Assembly (NCBI RefSeq): GCF_036173125.1
Contig: NZ_CP108054.1
Location: 9,741,501 to 9,805,500, forward strand
Direction of reading: 5' to 3'
Length of the DNA stretch: 64,000 bases
Source of the DNA: Streptomyces sp. NBC_00286
GTDB lineage: Bacteria; Actinomycetota; Actinomycetes; Streptomycetales; Streptomycetaceae
Notes under the pieces: model-generated
Databases searched by the model: none
The model's input: the letters and a program-made list of their open reading frames with translations, nothing else
Told to the model about the DNA's origin: nothing
In this document: piece by piece, positions 43,902 to 53,094 of the stretch
How the letters are laid out: every line of letters starts with the position of its first letter
How positions within the stretch are numbered: the stretch's first letter is position 1
Translations under genes and position numbers: made by a program

Positions 43902-44353
43902 GAAGGCACTGCGCAGACGTTCGCGGTGCGCAGTCGTCGTACGAGCACGTGGACCAGCAGCGCCACCGAGGCGGCGGCGAGTACCGGTTGCAGCGGAGCG
44001 AAGTACGACAGGGCGCCGCTGACGCCGATGGCCAGCACGACTAGCTTGTTGCAGATCGGGCAGCCGACCGCGAAGACGGACAGCAGCCCCGCGCCGAGGG
44101 CGCGAGCGGTGCGAGGACGCTCGGGCAGCGCGGCCTCGGGGGCTTCGGCTGAGCCGATGCGGACGTACGTGGCCACGAGGAGGCCCTCCAGTACGGAGCT
44201 GACCAGCCACACCGGGTAGTTCCACCAGAGCACGGGGGTCATCCGCGTGTAGAAGGGGGTCGGCACCACGCCCGTCGGGACGCCGATGACGAGTGCGGCG
44301 ATCACCGTGACCGCTGCTGCCACGGCCCATCTGCGGGCGGGCCAGGTGCGCAT
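43898..44353 (-). CDS. Membrane protein with CPIC motif, coupled to lnt
   Basis: 151 residues from ATG 44353 with GAGGAG 5 bp upstream. About five membrane helices, the fourth carrying VFAVGCPICNKLVVLAIGVSGALSYFAP. The C-P-I-C motif near a membrane helix could bind copper or act in thiol redox, as in vitamin K reductase-like proteins; this is inference. Its stop overlaps the lnt start. TACTAA-box 5 is 99 bp upstream. Confidence 0.7.
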   Translation of the reverse strand: MRTWPARRWAVAAAVTVIAALVIGVPTGVVPTPFYTRMTPVLWWNYPVWLVSSVLEGLLVATYVRIGSAEAPEAALPERPRTARALGAGLLSVFAVGCPICNKLVVLAIGVSGALSYFAPLQPVLAAASVALLVHVLVRRLRTANVCAVPS

Positions 44354-44451
44354 GGGGCTGCTCCTCGGGATCGGGCCGCCGACCGGGCGACACGTCAAAC
44401 CGGGGAGCCTGACAACGGCCTCCGGTCGGCGGCTGGCAGCCATGCTATGTC

Positions 44452-44467
44452 ACTAATTGGGTTAGTA
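44452..44467 (-). promoter_or_regulatory. TACTAA-box 5, before the CPIC protein-lnt operon
   Basis: TACTAA-CCCAA-TTAGT on the gene strand; fully symmetric ACTAA-N5-TTAGT. Confidence 0.7.
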
Positions 44468-44533
44468 GAAATGAGAGGTTTGATCAGTGGCGAGGCCGGG
44501 GTCCGACGAAGGGTCGGCCATGGGCAAGGCCGC

Positions 44534-44755
44534 TCATGCGTCGCTGGTAGGAGTGTTGTCGATCCGCCCGTGCAGCAGCAGGCCGACGCACCACCGCTCC
44601 TCATCCTCGAGCGCCGCGCGCCTGCCCCTGACTCGGGCCAGCGGAGGGCAACGGCTCTGGTGCGTGCTGACCAGCCGGGCTATGTCGTAGTAGATCGCGG
44701 CGAGGAGCAGGCCGCCGATCAGTATCGCTATCGCGGCCATGGGAGCCCAGTTCAC
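44534..44755 (-). CDS. Small membrane protein, second gene of a coupled pair
   Basis: 73 residues from GTG 44755, which overlaps the previous stop (GTGA). One helix (APMAAIAILIGGLLLAAIYYDIARLV) and a basic C-terminal tail with two Cys. No family recognised. Confidence 0.55.
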   Translation of the reverse strand: MNWAPMAAIAILIGGLLLAAIYYDIARLVSTHQSRCPPLARVRGRRAALEDEERWCVGLLLHGRIDNTPTSDA

Positions 44756-44958
44756 AAGGTTCGGCGTGTGTCCTTCTGTGCGGCGCGCAGCTCGGCGACT
44801 TCCTTGCGCAGCTCGTTCAGCTCGCAGTGCGCCGCGGGTGAGTCGATCGAGGTGCCCCGCCGTGATACGTGCAACCCCCCGCGCGTCATGAACCACATCA
44901 TCAGGCCCATGCCGATCGGGCAGGCCAGGAGGAGCAGTGGATACAGAAACTGAGGCAT
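44752..44958 (-). CDS. Small membrane protein, first gene of a coupled pair
   Basis: 68 residues from ATG 44958. One N-terminal helix MPQFLYPLLLLACPIGMGLMMWFM with a Cys-Pro and five Met, then a short coiled segment CELNELRKEVAELRAAQ. Met and Cys in the helix suggest copper handling, but this is speculative. TACTAA-box 6 is 49 bp upstream. Confidence 0.6.
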   Translation of the reverse strand: MPQFLYPLLLLACPIGMGLMMWFMTRGGLHVSRRGTSIDSPAAHCELNELRKEVAELRAAQKDTRRTL

Positions 44959-45006
44959 GAGGGCCTCCCGGTGGGCTGTGGGGCGCTCGTCGAACCCGCT
45001 CTAGCT

Positions 45007-45022
45007 ACTAAGTAATTTAGAT
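45007..45022 (-). promoter_or_regulatory. TACTAA-box 6, before the small membrane protein pair
   Basis: ATCTAA-ATTAC-TTAGT on the gene strand; the only member in which the hexamer differs (ATCTAA). Confidence 0.55.
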
Positions 45023-45159
45023 AAATGGGAACGTTGACGCCAGTCCGGGTGTGCTCGATCGCACGGCGTGACGGATTTGTTGCTGAAGGTGTCTCGGGAT
45101 GAGGGTGGGCCGGTCGGCTGCGGCGAGGTTGATGGCTGGGTGTTCACGTGCGGGCCGGA

Positions 45160-45372
45160 GGCGATGCGCGCCGTCGGTCGGCGGCGCCCTCGAGGATTTG
45201 ATGCGTGAGCGGCTCGGCCGTGAGTGCCTGTATGTCCCGTCGTGCGGACTGGCCGTGTACCTGGCACTACGCCGCTGGTGCGCTCCTGGTGGAAGCGTGC
45301 TGATGTCGCCGGTCAACGACGACGTCATGGTGTTCGTCGTGCTGGCAGCTGGGCGGCAAGAGAGCATGCAGC
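45160..45372 (+). pseudogene. Fragment of a DegT/DnrJ-like PLP aminotransferase
   Basis: The plus strand reads MRERLGRECLYVPSCGLAVYLALRRWCAPGGSVLMSPVNDDVMVFVVLAAG, matching the N-terminal region of a Streptomyces DegT-type aminotransferase group. It has no PLP-lysine region and the flanks are out of frame. Confidence 0.55.
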
Positions 45373-45473
45373 CACCGCTCGGTCCCTCGAAGAGCGCTGC
45401 CCTTCCGAGGAGCCGTGCGGTGGCTGGCGTGTCGCCTGTTTCCACGACGAGATCACGCAGTTCCAACGGTCTC

Positions 45474-46919
45474 CTAGGCGTTCACGGAGTCGTCCTGCGG
45501 CCGGGCGGTGGGCTCTTGCGCTCCCTCGGCGCTCGCGGACCCGCCGCCGCGCATCAGCAGTGCGGTCAGGAGACCGCCGGCGGCCGCGATGCCCGCCGCC
45601 GCGAGGAACGCGGCGCTGAATCCGTCGGTGAGTGCGGGCAAGTCGCCGAGCCGATCCGCGCCCTGGGAGGTGGCGAGTGCGGTGAGCGCGGCCAGGCCGA
45701 GGGCGGAGCCCACCTGGTAGGTGGTGTTGACGATGCCGGAGGCCAGGCCCGCCTGCTCCTGGGGTACGCCCGACATGGCGGCCATCATCGCCGGGATGTA
45801 CGCCAGCGACATGCCGAGCGCGGCCATCAGCGAGGCCGGCAGGACGTCCACCACGAAGGTGCCGGTCGGCTCCACGGCGGCCAGCCACAGCAGGCCCGCG
45901 GCCAGGACGAGCAGCCCGCCCGCGATCAACGGTTTGGGGCCGAAGCGGCCGAGCAGTCGTGCGGTGATCATCGTCATGAAGACCATCAGCAGACCGGTCA
46001 TCGGCAGCAGCGCGGCGCCGCTGGCGAAGGCCCCGTAGCCGAGCACCTGCTGGAGGTAGAGGTTGAGGAAGTACCACATCGGGATCCAGGCGGCGCCGAG
46101 CAGGGTCATCGCCAGGTTCGACGGGGCGAGGCCCGGCGTCCGCCACACGCCCAGCGGCATCAGTGGTGCCCTGACCGAGCGCTGGATTGCCAGGAAGAGG
46201 GCCAGCAGCACGGTGGCGGTGAGGAGTTCGAGCACGGTCTGGGCGGCACCCCAGCCGATCTCGGGAGCACGCACTACCGCGAACACCGCGAGCGCGAGAC
46301 CGGCCGTGACGGTGACGGCGCCGAGGACGTCGACCGAGCCGCGTCGGCCCGCGACCGCCGGCAGCAGGCCGGTGGCCAGGAGGGTGGCGATGCCGATCGG
46401 GATGTAGATGATGAACACCCAGGGCCAGCTGGCCCATTCGGTGAAGACGCCGCCGAGGAAGACGCCCGCCGTGCCGCCGGCCGGGGCCGCGGCGCCGTAC
46501 AGCGCGAGGGCCTTGCCGAGTTCCCTCGGATCGTGGCTGAAGAGCATCATCAGTAGGGTCATGGAGGCAGGTGCGATGAGCGCGCCGCCCACGCCCTGGA
46601 CGGCACGGCCCAGGACCTCGACCCACGCGGTGGTGGCGGCTGCGGCGACGACCGAGCCCGCGATCAGTACGGTCCAGCCGGTCACGAAGATCCGCCGGGC
46701 GCCCAGGAGATCCGACAGTCTGCCGCCGAGCAGCAGCAGTCCACCGAAGGCGATGACGTACGCGTTGAAGACCCACTGCAGATCGCCCTGGGAGAAGCCG
46801 AGGTCGCGCTGCATCTCGGGCAGGGCCACGCCGATGATCGAGGTGTCCATGATCACCATGAACTGGGCGGTGGCGAGCACGAGGAGTGCCCACCAGCGCC
46901 GGGGGTTGACGGTTGACAT
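45474..46919 (-). CDS. MFS exporter (DHA2 type) behind copper boxes
   Basis: 481 residues from ATG 46919 behind GGGGAGG. Motifs: MDTSIIGVALPEM (D1), GGRLSDLLGARRIFV (A) and GGTAGVFLGGVFTEW (C), about 14 helices. Two CsoR-type palindromes lie 22-76 bp upstream, unusual for a drug-type exporter. It may export a copper chelate or metallophore; the substrate is unknown. Confidence 0.9.
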   Translation of the reverse strand: MSTVNPRRWWALLVLATAQFMVIMDTSIIGVALPEMQRDLGFSQGDLQWVFNAYVIAFGGLLLLGGRLSDLLGARRIFVTGWTVLIAGSVVAAAATTAWVEVLGRAVQGVGGALIAPASMTLLMMLFSHDPRELGKALALYGAAAPAGGTAGVFLGGVFTEWASWPWVFIIYIPIGIATLLATGLLPAVAGRRGSVDVLGAVTVTAGLALAVFAVVRAPEIGWGAAQTVLELLTATVLLALFLAIQRSVRAPLMPLGVWRTPGLAPSNLAMTLLGAAWIPMWYFLNLYLQQVLGYGAFASGAALLPMTGLLMVFMTMITARLLGRFGPKPLIAGGLLVLAAGLLWLAAVEPTGTFVVDVLPASLMAALGMSLAYIPAMMAAMSGVPQEQAGLASGIVNTTYQVGSALGLAALTALATSQGADRLGDLPALTDGFSAAFLAAAGIAAAGGLLTALLMRGGGSASAEGAQEPTARPQDDSVNA

Positions 46920-46940
46920 GAGGTTTTCCTCCCCTTCAAT

Positions 46941-46957
46941 ATACCCCTAGGGGGTAT
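46941..46957. promoter_or_regulatory. CsoR-type copper box before the MFS gene
   Basis: ATACCCC-TAG-GGGGTAT, perfect, 22 bp upstream of the MFS start. Confidence 0.8.
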
Positions 46958-46974
46958 GAAGGGAAGGCAAGCTA

Positions 46975-46995
46975 GCATACGGGTGGGGGGTATGC
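46975..46995. promoter_or_regulatory. Second, weaker copper box
   Basis: GCATACGGGTGGGGGGTATGC has matching ends GCATAC/GTATGC but a degenerate C-run. Confidence 0.5.
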
Positions 46996-47020
46996 AAGAG
47001 GGGTCGCGCGGTTCTCTTTT

Positions 47021-47035
47021 TACCCCCTAGGGGTA
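47021..47035. promoter_or_regulatory. Third copper box, facing the other way
   Basis: TACCCC-CTA-GGGGTA, perfect, 12 bp before the start of a short plus-strand frame at 47047. Confidence 0.7.
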
Positions 47036-47046
47036 TGCTCTGGTGT

Positions 47047-47205
47047 ATGCGTATCGGAGAGCTGCCGCTGGCTGCCTCGAGCCGCCCCTGCCGGTCGCTG
47101 TGCGGGGTCGGATCGGCCGAAGTGGTCCTGATGAAACGGGTGTTGGGGCTGTGTCTGAGGCTGCGGCTCGTCGTGTCCGGTGACTGGGCCAGGACCACCG
47201 GCTGA
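47047..47205 (+). pseudogene. Possible degenerate MerR-like start
   Basis: A 52-residue frame directly after a copper box opens MRIGELPLAA, like the N-terminus of MerR regulators (MRIGELA), but the helix-turn-helix does not follow. It may be the remains of a copper-controlled regulator. Confidence 0.3.
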
Positions 47206-47346
47206 CGTGGCGGCCGGAAGCTCTCGCGCTGTCGGACTGGCCGGGGTCGCTGGGTCGGGCCATGCTCTTTGAGGTGCAAGCAGGCGTCGGCGGGGCCCCG
47301 ATGGTGGCTCTGATGCCGTGTGGGACCCCGCCGGGCTCAGATCAAC

Positions 47347-49206
47347 TCAGTGACTCTTGTACTCGAAGATGTACAGCCCGAAGTCGCGGTCGGAGGCCGC
47401 GACGTACTCCTTGCTGAAGGAGTTGAAGGTCTGCACCCCCAGAAGTTGTTGCCGCCCTCGTCGATGAAGCGGCCGACCTCCACGAGTTTGTCGTTCTTGA
47501 TCTTCGTGACCCGGAATCCGCCCGCGCAGTAGGCGAAGTACGCCAGGTCGGGCCGGACGCCGGAGGTCGCCACCTCGTGGACCGACAGGTCACCGGCGCC
47601 GGAGGCGTACGCGGGGTCCTGGCTCTCCGGAATGGCGTACGTGTCCAGCCCGGTCATCTTCCCGTCCTTGTTGCGGTAGAGGTGCGCGTAGCCCCAGCCG
47701 TCGAAGTGCGAGGAGAAGGTGAGCCGGTCGCCCTTGGTGCCGATGTCCACCGGCAGGGTGGCGGGACCGGTGCCGGCGAGGCAGTCCTCGTTGCTGTAGG
47801 GCTGGTCGAAGGCGGCGAAGCCCTGGCCGCGGGGGTGCGACACCGAAGGTCGGCAGGGTGCCCTCGACGGTCATGCCGCTCTGTGCGTCGCAGGCGTCCG
47901 AGCCGGTGCGGTTGAAGACGAGTACGGCGTCGTAGCCGCCCGCCGCCTCGATGTCGGCGGCCTTCTCGGTGAACGTGCAGACGCCGCGCTCCACTACGGC
48001 GATGTCCACGTTGGCCGGGTCGCCCGCGGGGACGGCGGGGCTGTCGTTGCAGCCCAGGCCGACGTGCACCGTGTCGCCGGTGATGGTCTTGCCCGCCTCC
48101 AGCGGGATGCCCTGGCCGGCTGTGACGGCGGCGTTGTCGTCGAGGTTGCGGGCCGAGAGCGCGTACGGGCCGAAGTCCTCGTCGGCGCCGATCACATACC
48201 GGTTGCCGAGAGTGAACTCCGCCTGGTGGCCGTGGCCTTCCGGCGCCACGTCACGCCCGTTCGCCGTGCCCTCGGGATCGGGGTCGGTGAAGTCGGTGTC
48301 GCCGATGTACTTGAGGTTCTTCGGGTCGGTCGCGTCCAGGGCGACGTAGCCCGCGTCCCAGTAGGAGGCCAGCAGGACCTGGCGGCCGCGGATGTTCTTG
48401 ACGACCATGTCGTGCAGGAAGACCTCGGTCAGGTTGTCCGGAGCGGCCTGGAGGATCTGCGGGAACGTCTCGTCCAGGTCGTACTCGGCGATGAGTTGCG
48501 GCTTCGTCGGATCCGTGATGTCCATGATGTCGACGTCCGTGCCCTCTTCGTTGTCGACGATCACGGCGTACGCCTTGCGGCCCGCATCCCACGCGAACAC
48601 GCTGTGGATCTGGCGGGCGGTCTCCGTCTTCTCGCCGCCCAGGGTGAAGTCGCCGACGCCCTCGGCGAGTGCCTTCGGCTTGGTGGGGTTGCTGACGTCG
48701 TAGATGTTCATGCCGCCGGAGCCGGTCTCGCCGCAGATCTCGTTGTTGCTGACGAGCACGTCACCGTTGAAGGACGGCGTGGAGAGGTGCACCGTCTGGA
48801 TGCCCTCGCCGGGAGCGCTGCCCGCCGGAGCGGGGATGAAGCCGACTTCCTTGGGCTTGCTGGGCTTTCGGATGTCGACGACGTACACGCCGGTGTTGTC
48901 GCAGCCGACGCCGCCCCAGGAGGCGAGGTAGGCGTATACCTTGTGGACACCGACGTCGGCGATCTTGCCTTCGACCACGTTGCTCAGCTTGAGCTTGCTG
49001 ACCAGCTGGGCGTTTTTCTGAGTGGCAGGCAGATGTCCGTCGCTGCCGCCGTGTTGGTCGTGGCCGTGGCTGGCCGCCGCGTTGTCGATGGCGCCGTCGG
49101 TTGCCGAGACGCCGTCATGTGCTTGTGCGGAACCGGCGAGAGCGGTCGTGGCGAAGAGCATCGCCGCGAACACGCCCACGCCGGTCTGTCTGTGGGCCTT
49201 GCGCAT
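47347..49206 (-). pseudogene. Secreted LVIVD-repeat protein with PA domain, two frameshifts
   Basis: From ATG 49206 (GGAGG 7 bp upstream): signal peptide (GVFAAMLFATTALAGSAQAHD), a His-rich segment (SHGHDQHGGSDGH), then LVIVD-type beta-propeller repeats (VYVVDIRKPSKPKEVGF, MNIYDVSNPTKPKALAE, VDIMDITDPTKPQLIAEYD). A PA domain is inserted (VVERGVCTFTEKAADIEAAGGYDAVLVFN). The frame shifts after TLPTFGV (about 47850) to SHPRGQGFAAFDQPYSN. It shifts again at a G-run (about 47440) to VQTFNSFSKEYVAASDRDFGLYIFEYKSH. Joined, the protein is about 620 residues. TACTAA-box 7 is 75 bp upstream. Confidence 0.8.
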
Positions 49207-49280
49207 GCTTGACCTCCACTCGTGCGGCCGGGGTGACCGGCCCAAAACGAGGTGATGCCGGTCACCAACTGACCGGCATC

Positions 49281-49296
49281 GCGAAGGTACTTAGTA
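49281..49296 (-). promoter_or_regulatory. TACTAA-box 7, before the LVIVD/PA gene
   Basis: TACTAA-GTACC-TTCGC on the gene strand, 75 bp upstream. Confidence 0.65.
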
Positions 49297-49777
49297 CGAG
49301 GATCCACCGTAGAGGTATTTAACCTGATCGTATTTTCCGGGACTTGGGCTGAGCGCGGCAGGCGTCGGAGTCGTCGGTTGTGCGATGCGCGGCAGGTTTC
49401 CCGCAGGTCGGCAACGCCTCCTGCGGACCGGCATGACGACCGCCGAGACACAGTTCACGTTCGCCTCCGGTCCGAAGCCGCCTGCGAACACTGTTGGGGC
49501 GTATGGACCAGCTGGCGAGGCACAGGACAAGGTCGCGGAGGCTTGAGGCGGAAGCGCGGCGGCAAGTCGGCGGCATAGAGGGGTCGTGCATGATGGTGGC
49601 CCTCGGTGCTCCGGTGGTAAAGCCGCACACTTCGCTCTGTGCACGCAGTCATCGGCGGTGGGGGAGGGCTTCCGACAGGCTCGGGACTGAGCCGACGAGC
49701 CCAAGGGACGGGCCCGACACCGAGGCGGCCGGCCTCATCGGGCCGGGCGCATCAGCAGAAGGTGCATGCCCTTGCGC
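49297..49777. other. Intergenic region without a supported gene
   Basis: About 480 bp between the LVIVD gene and the end of copA. No frame reads as a known protein. Confidence 0.5.
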
Positions 49778-52096
49778 TCACTTGAAGGACCGCAGCCGCA
49801 GGCTGTTGGTCACCACGAACACCGACGAGAAGGCCATCGCGGCGCCCGCGATCATCGGGTTGAGCATGCCGAGGGCGGCGAGCGGCAGTGCTGCGACGTT
49901 GTAGCCGAAGGCCCAGAAGAGGTTGCCCTTGATGGTGGCCAGCGTCTTGCGGGAGAGACGGATCGCGTCCGCCGCCACCCGCAGGTCACCGCGTACGAGC
50001 GTCAAGTCGCCCGCCTCGATCGCCGCGTCCGTGCCGGTGCCCATAGCCAGGCCGAGGTCTGCGGTGGCGAGGGCGGCCGCGTCGTTGACGCCGTCGCCGA
50101 CCATCGCGACCGAACGGCCCTCAGCCTGCAACCGCTTGACGACGTCGACCTTGTCCTCGGGCAGGACCTCGGCGATCACCTCGTCGATGCCAACGGAACG
50201 GGCAACCGACTCGGCGACGAGTTGGTTGTCACCGGTCAGCAGGACGGGCTTCAGGCCGAGCGCGCGCAGTTCGGCCACCGCCTCGGCGCTGGTCTCCTTG
50301 ACCGCGTCGGCAACGGTGAGGACACCGCGCGCCTCGCCGTCCCACGCGACGGCGACCGCCGTACGCCCCTCTGCCTCTGCGGCGGCCTTGGCTTCGGCCA
50401 GCTCCCGGGGCAGCTCGATGGCCCTCCCCCACTCTCGGCTTCGCTCGAGCGGGGGGACCCCCATCTTGAGCAGCTTCTCGCGGCCGACGAGCACCGCGTG
50501 GCCGTCGACGACGCCCTGGACGCCGAGGCCGGCGACGTTCTCGAAGTTCTCCGGCACGGGCAGGCTTCCGACCTGCTCAGTAGTACCGGCAGCGATGGCC
50601 TGGGCGATCGGGTGCTCGGAGGCGTGCTCCAAGGCACCCGCCAGTCGCAGCAGTTCGTCCTTGTCCACGCCCGGTGCGGGGATCACGTCATGAAGCTGCA
50701 TCCGGCCCGTCGTCACGGTGCCGGTCTTGTCGAGGACGACGGTGTCGACGCGGCGGGTGGACTCCAGGACCTCGGGGCCCTTGATGAGGATGCCGAGCTG
50801 GGCGCCGCGCCCGGTGCCGACCATCAGCGCGGTCGGGGTGGCTAGGCCTAGGGCGCAGGGGCAGGCGATGATCAGAACGGCCACTGCGGCGGTAAAGGCG
50901 GCGGTCGCGTCTCCCGTAACGCCGAGCCAGGCGCCGAGGGTGGCCACGGCGATCAGCAGGACCGCGGGGACGAAGACGCCGGAGATCCGGTCTGCGAGAC
51001 GCTGGACCTCGGCCTTGCCGTTCTGCGCGTCCTCGACGAGCTTCGCCATCCGCGCCAGCTGCGTGTCCGCGCCGATGCGGGTCGCCTCGACGACGAGCCT
51101 GCCGCCGGCGTTCACGGTCGCGCCCGTCACGGCGTCGCCGACGGTCACGTCCACCGGCACCGACTCGCCCGTGAGCATGGAAGCGTCCACCGCCGACGCG
51201 CCCTCGACGACAGTCCCGTCGGTGGCGATCTTCTCGCCGGGACGCACGACGAAACGGTCACCGACGGCCAACTGCACGACAGGGATGCGTACTTCCTTGC
51301 CGCCCCGCAGCACCGTAACGTCCTTGGCGCCCAGTTCCAGCAGTGCCCGAAGCGCAGCACCGGCCTTGCGCTTGGACTTCGCCTCCAGATAGCGCCCGGC
51401 AAGGATGAACGTGGTCACCCCGGCCGCGGCCTCCAGATAGATGGAGGAGGAGCCGTCCCCGCGGGAGACGGTGAACTCGAAGCCGTGCCGCATGCCCGGC
51501 ATCCCGGCGTGACCCCAGAACAGCGCCCACACCGACCAGCCGAGCGCGGCGAGCGTGCCGATCGACACCAGGGTGTCCATGGTCGCGGCACCATGGCGGA
51601 CGTTCGTCCAAGCGGCCTTGTGGAAGGGGAAGGCGCCCCAGACGACGACCGGGGCGGCCAGCGTCAGCGATAGCCACTGCCAGTTGTCGAACTGCAGGGC
51701 CGGCACCATCGCCATCAGGACCACGGGCACGGTGAGCACCAGCGACACGTACAGACGCTGTCGCAAGGACAACAGTTCGCCGTCCGCCGCCGGAGTGGCC
51801 TCGCCCTCGCTCGTGTCGGCGGTGGCGGAGGCGGGCGGGGGCGGTTCCTCGGCGGTGTAGCCGGTCTTCTCGACGGTGGCGATGAGATCGGCGACGTCGA
51901 TGCCGTCCGCGTAGGAGACCTTCGCCTTCTCGGTGGCGAAGTTGACGGTCGCCGTGACGCCGTCCATGCGGTTGAGCTTCTTCTCGATACGGGCCGCGCA
52001 CGACGCGCAAGTCATGCCGCCGATCGAGAGCTCGACCGCGGAGGAGGGCGCGGGTGCCGTGTCGGGGACGGCCTTCTCGGGAGCCGTGCTGGTCAT
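49778..52096 (-). CDS. copA: Cu(I)-exporting P1B-1 ATPase CopA
   Basis: 772 residues from ATG 52096. One N-terminal heavy-metal domain ([16 protein letters not shown], about 27-42), a linker, then the ATPase core: TGES, membrane metal site CPC ([21 protein letters not shown]), DKTGT, HP in [15 protein letters not shown]. The final helices have YN ([10 protein letters not shown]) and M-x2-SS ([15 protein letters not shown]), the P1B-1 signature for Cu(I). About 20 residues between KLLKMG and [10 protein letters not shown] are encoded by a repeat-like insertion. It is downstream of copZ and its CsoR box. Confidence 0.95.
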   Translation of the reverse strand: MTSTAPEKAVPDTAPAPSSAVELSIGGMTCASCAARIEKKLNRMDGVTATVNFATEKAKVSYADGIDVADLIATVEKTGYTAEEPPPPASATADTSEGEATPAADGELLSLRQRLYVSLVLTVPVVLMAMVPALQFDNWQWLSLTLAAPVVVWGAFPFHKAAWTNVRHGAATMDTLVSIGTLAALGWSVWALFWGHAGMPGMRHGFEFTVSRGDGSSSIYLEAAAGVTTFILAGRYLEAKSKRKAGAALRALLELGAKDVTVLRGGKEVRIPVVQLAVGDRFVVRPGEKIATDGTVVEGASAVDASMLTGESVPVDVTVGDAVTGATVNAGGRLVVEATRIGADTQLARMAKLVEDAQNGKAEVQRLADRISGVFVPAVLLIAVATLGAWLGVTGDATAAFTAAVAVLIIACPCALGLATPTALMVGTGRGAQLGILIKGPEVLESTRRVDTVVLDKTGTVTTGRMQLHDVIPAPGVDKDELLRLAGALEHASEHPIAQAIAAGTTEQVGSLPVPENFENVAGLGVQGVVDGHAVLVGREKLLKMGVPPLERSREWGRAIELPRELAEAKAAAEAEGRTAVAVAWDGEARGVLTVADAVKETSAEAVAELRALGLKPVLLTGDNQLVAESVARSVGIDEVIAEVLPEDKVDVVKRLQAEGRSVAMVGDGVNDAAALATADLGLAMGTGTDAAIEAGDLTLVRGDLRVAADAIRLSRKTLATIKGNLFWAFGYNVAALPLAALGMLNPMIAGAAMAFSSVFVVTNSLRLRSFK
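50421..50463. repeat. Palindromic REP-like element inside copA
   Basis: About 43 bp with CCCTCCCCC...CTTCGCTCGAGCGGGGGGAC resembles a GC-rich palindromic repeat often seen between Streptomyces genes. Here it is in frame in copA and encodes [13 protein letters not shown] in the nucleotide-binding domain. Confidence 0.55.
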
Positions 52097-52208
52097 GGGC
52101 GTATCTCCAGGGGGAGGCCGGGACGTACGGCGTCCGTATCAGCGGAGCGATACGTCCCGGCGTGGGGAGCAATTCGCTGTCCGGGGCCGTAGGCCCAGGA
52201 GGGGGCTG

Positions 52209-52502
52209 TCAGGCGCGGCCGACGAGCTCGTAACCGGCCTCGTCCACGGCGGCGCGGACGGCCGCCTCCTCGAGCGGTGCGGCGGAGGTGACGGTGACCT
52301 CGCCGGTCTTGGCGACGGCCTTGACTGCGGTGACGCCGTCCAGAGCGGAGATCTCCTGGGAGACGGAGCTCTCGCAGTGGCCGCAGGTCATGCCGTTCAC
52401 CTTGTAGGTGGTGGTGACGCCGATGCCCTCGACGTCGACCGTGGCGCCGGAACCGCAGGAGCCGCAGCAAGAGCCGGAGCTGGAGTTCGTCTGGGTGGTC
52501 AT
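52209..52502 (-). CDS. copZ: Copper chaperone CopZ-like, with Cys-rich N-terminus
   Basis: 97 residues from ATG 52502 with GGAGGAA upstream. A Cys-rich leader (SSSGSCCGSCGSG) precedes a heavy-metal domain with NGMTCGHCESSVSQEI and GYELVG. It should bind Cu(I) in the cytoplasm and hand it to CopA, encoded 112 bp downstream. A perfect CsoR box lies 80 bp upstream. Confidence 0.92.
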   Translation of the reverse strand: MTTQTNSSSGSCCGSCGSGATVDVEGIGVTTTYKVNGMTCGHCESSVSQEISALDGVTAVKAVAKTGEVTVTSAAPLEEAAVRAAVDEAGYELVGRA

Positions 52503-52581
52503 GGCTACTTCCTCCGGGTGTGGGTGCGTGGGCTGCTTCCGGGAGGGGTGTTGTCCCCGCCCCGTCCGTGACACCAACACT

Positions 52582-52598
52582 ATACCCCCTAGGGGTAT
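52582..52598. promoter_or_regulatory. CsoR-type copper box before copZ-copA
   Basis: ATACCCC-CTA-GGGGTAT, perfect, 80 bp upstream of copZ. Confidence 0.85.
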
Positions 52599-52649
52599 TC
52601 CTCCACGTGTGGGGCTGCGCACATGGTCCGTCCGGCTGGTTCTTTGCTC

Positions 52650-52668
52650 GCCTACCTGCTTAGTAGGC
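52650..52668 (-). promoter_or_regulatory. TACTAA-box 8, between copZ and the cbtA remnant
   Basis: TACTAA-GCAGG-TAGGC on the minus strand, also readable as the palindrome GCCTAC-N7-GTAGGC. It could serve the cbt genes (53 bp ahead on the plus strand) or copZ (148 bp). Confidence 0.5.
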
Positions 52669-52720
52669 GTCGTGGCCTGCGACGGTCTCCTCGTCGGCTC
52701 CTGCCACTGAGGGAGCGCTC

Positions 52721-52999
52721 ATGACGTCACTTCTGTCCCTGCTCGGGCGCGGTGCGCTCGCGGGCGGAGCTGTCGGCCTGGTCAGCGGAGGATTCTCGTG
52801 GCTGCTCGCCGAGCCGGTACTGGACCGGGCGGTGGAGCTCGAGGCGGCCAGCGAGGGGGCGGGCGGCACGGGACCCGCCGCGGCCGAGGTCTTCTCCCAC
52901 TCCACGCAGCACGCGGACCTGCTGGTCGCCGCCGTCCTCACCGGAGAGGCACTCGAGGTCCTGTGCGAGCCGCCCGCCCCTGGGCGGCGGTGGGCATGA
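52721..52999 (+). pseudogene. CbtA-like membrane protein, truncated
   Basis: 92 residues from ATG 52721. The N-terminus LGRGALAGGAVGLVSGGFSWLLAEPVLDRAVELE and EVFSHSTQHADLLVAAVLTGEAL follow CbtA (cobalt-transporter subunit) proteins, which continue for about 150 more residues. Here it ends in Pro/Arg-rich sequence. The codons just upstream (CDGLLVGSCH, then stop at about 52710) recall the C-terminus of CbtB, so a cbtB remnant may precede it. Confidence 0.55.
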
Positions 53000-53094
53000 C
53001 CGGCGCGCCAGCCGTGCCCGCCTCCCGTCACCGCGACTGTGACCTCGGTCGGCATCCGTGTGTGGCACGGGCACCGGTCGAGGTTCTGGACGGC

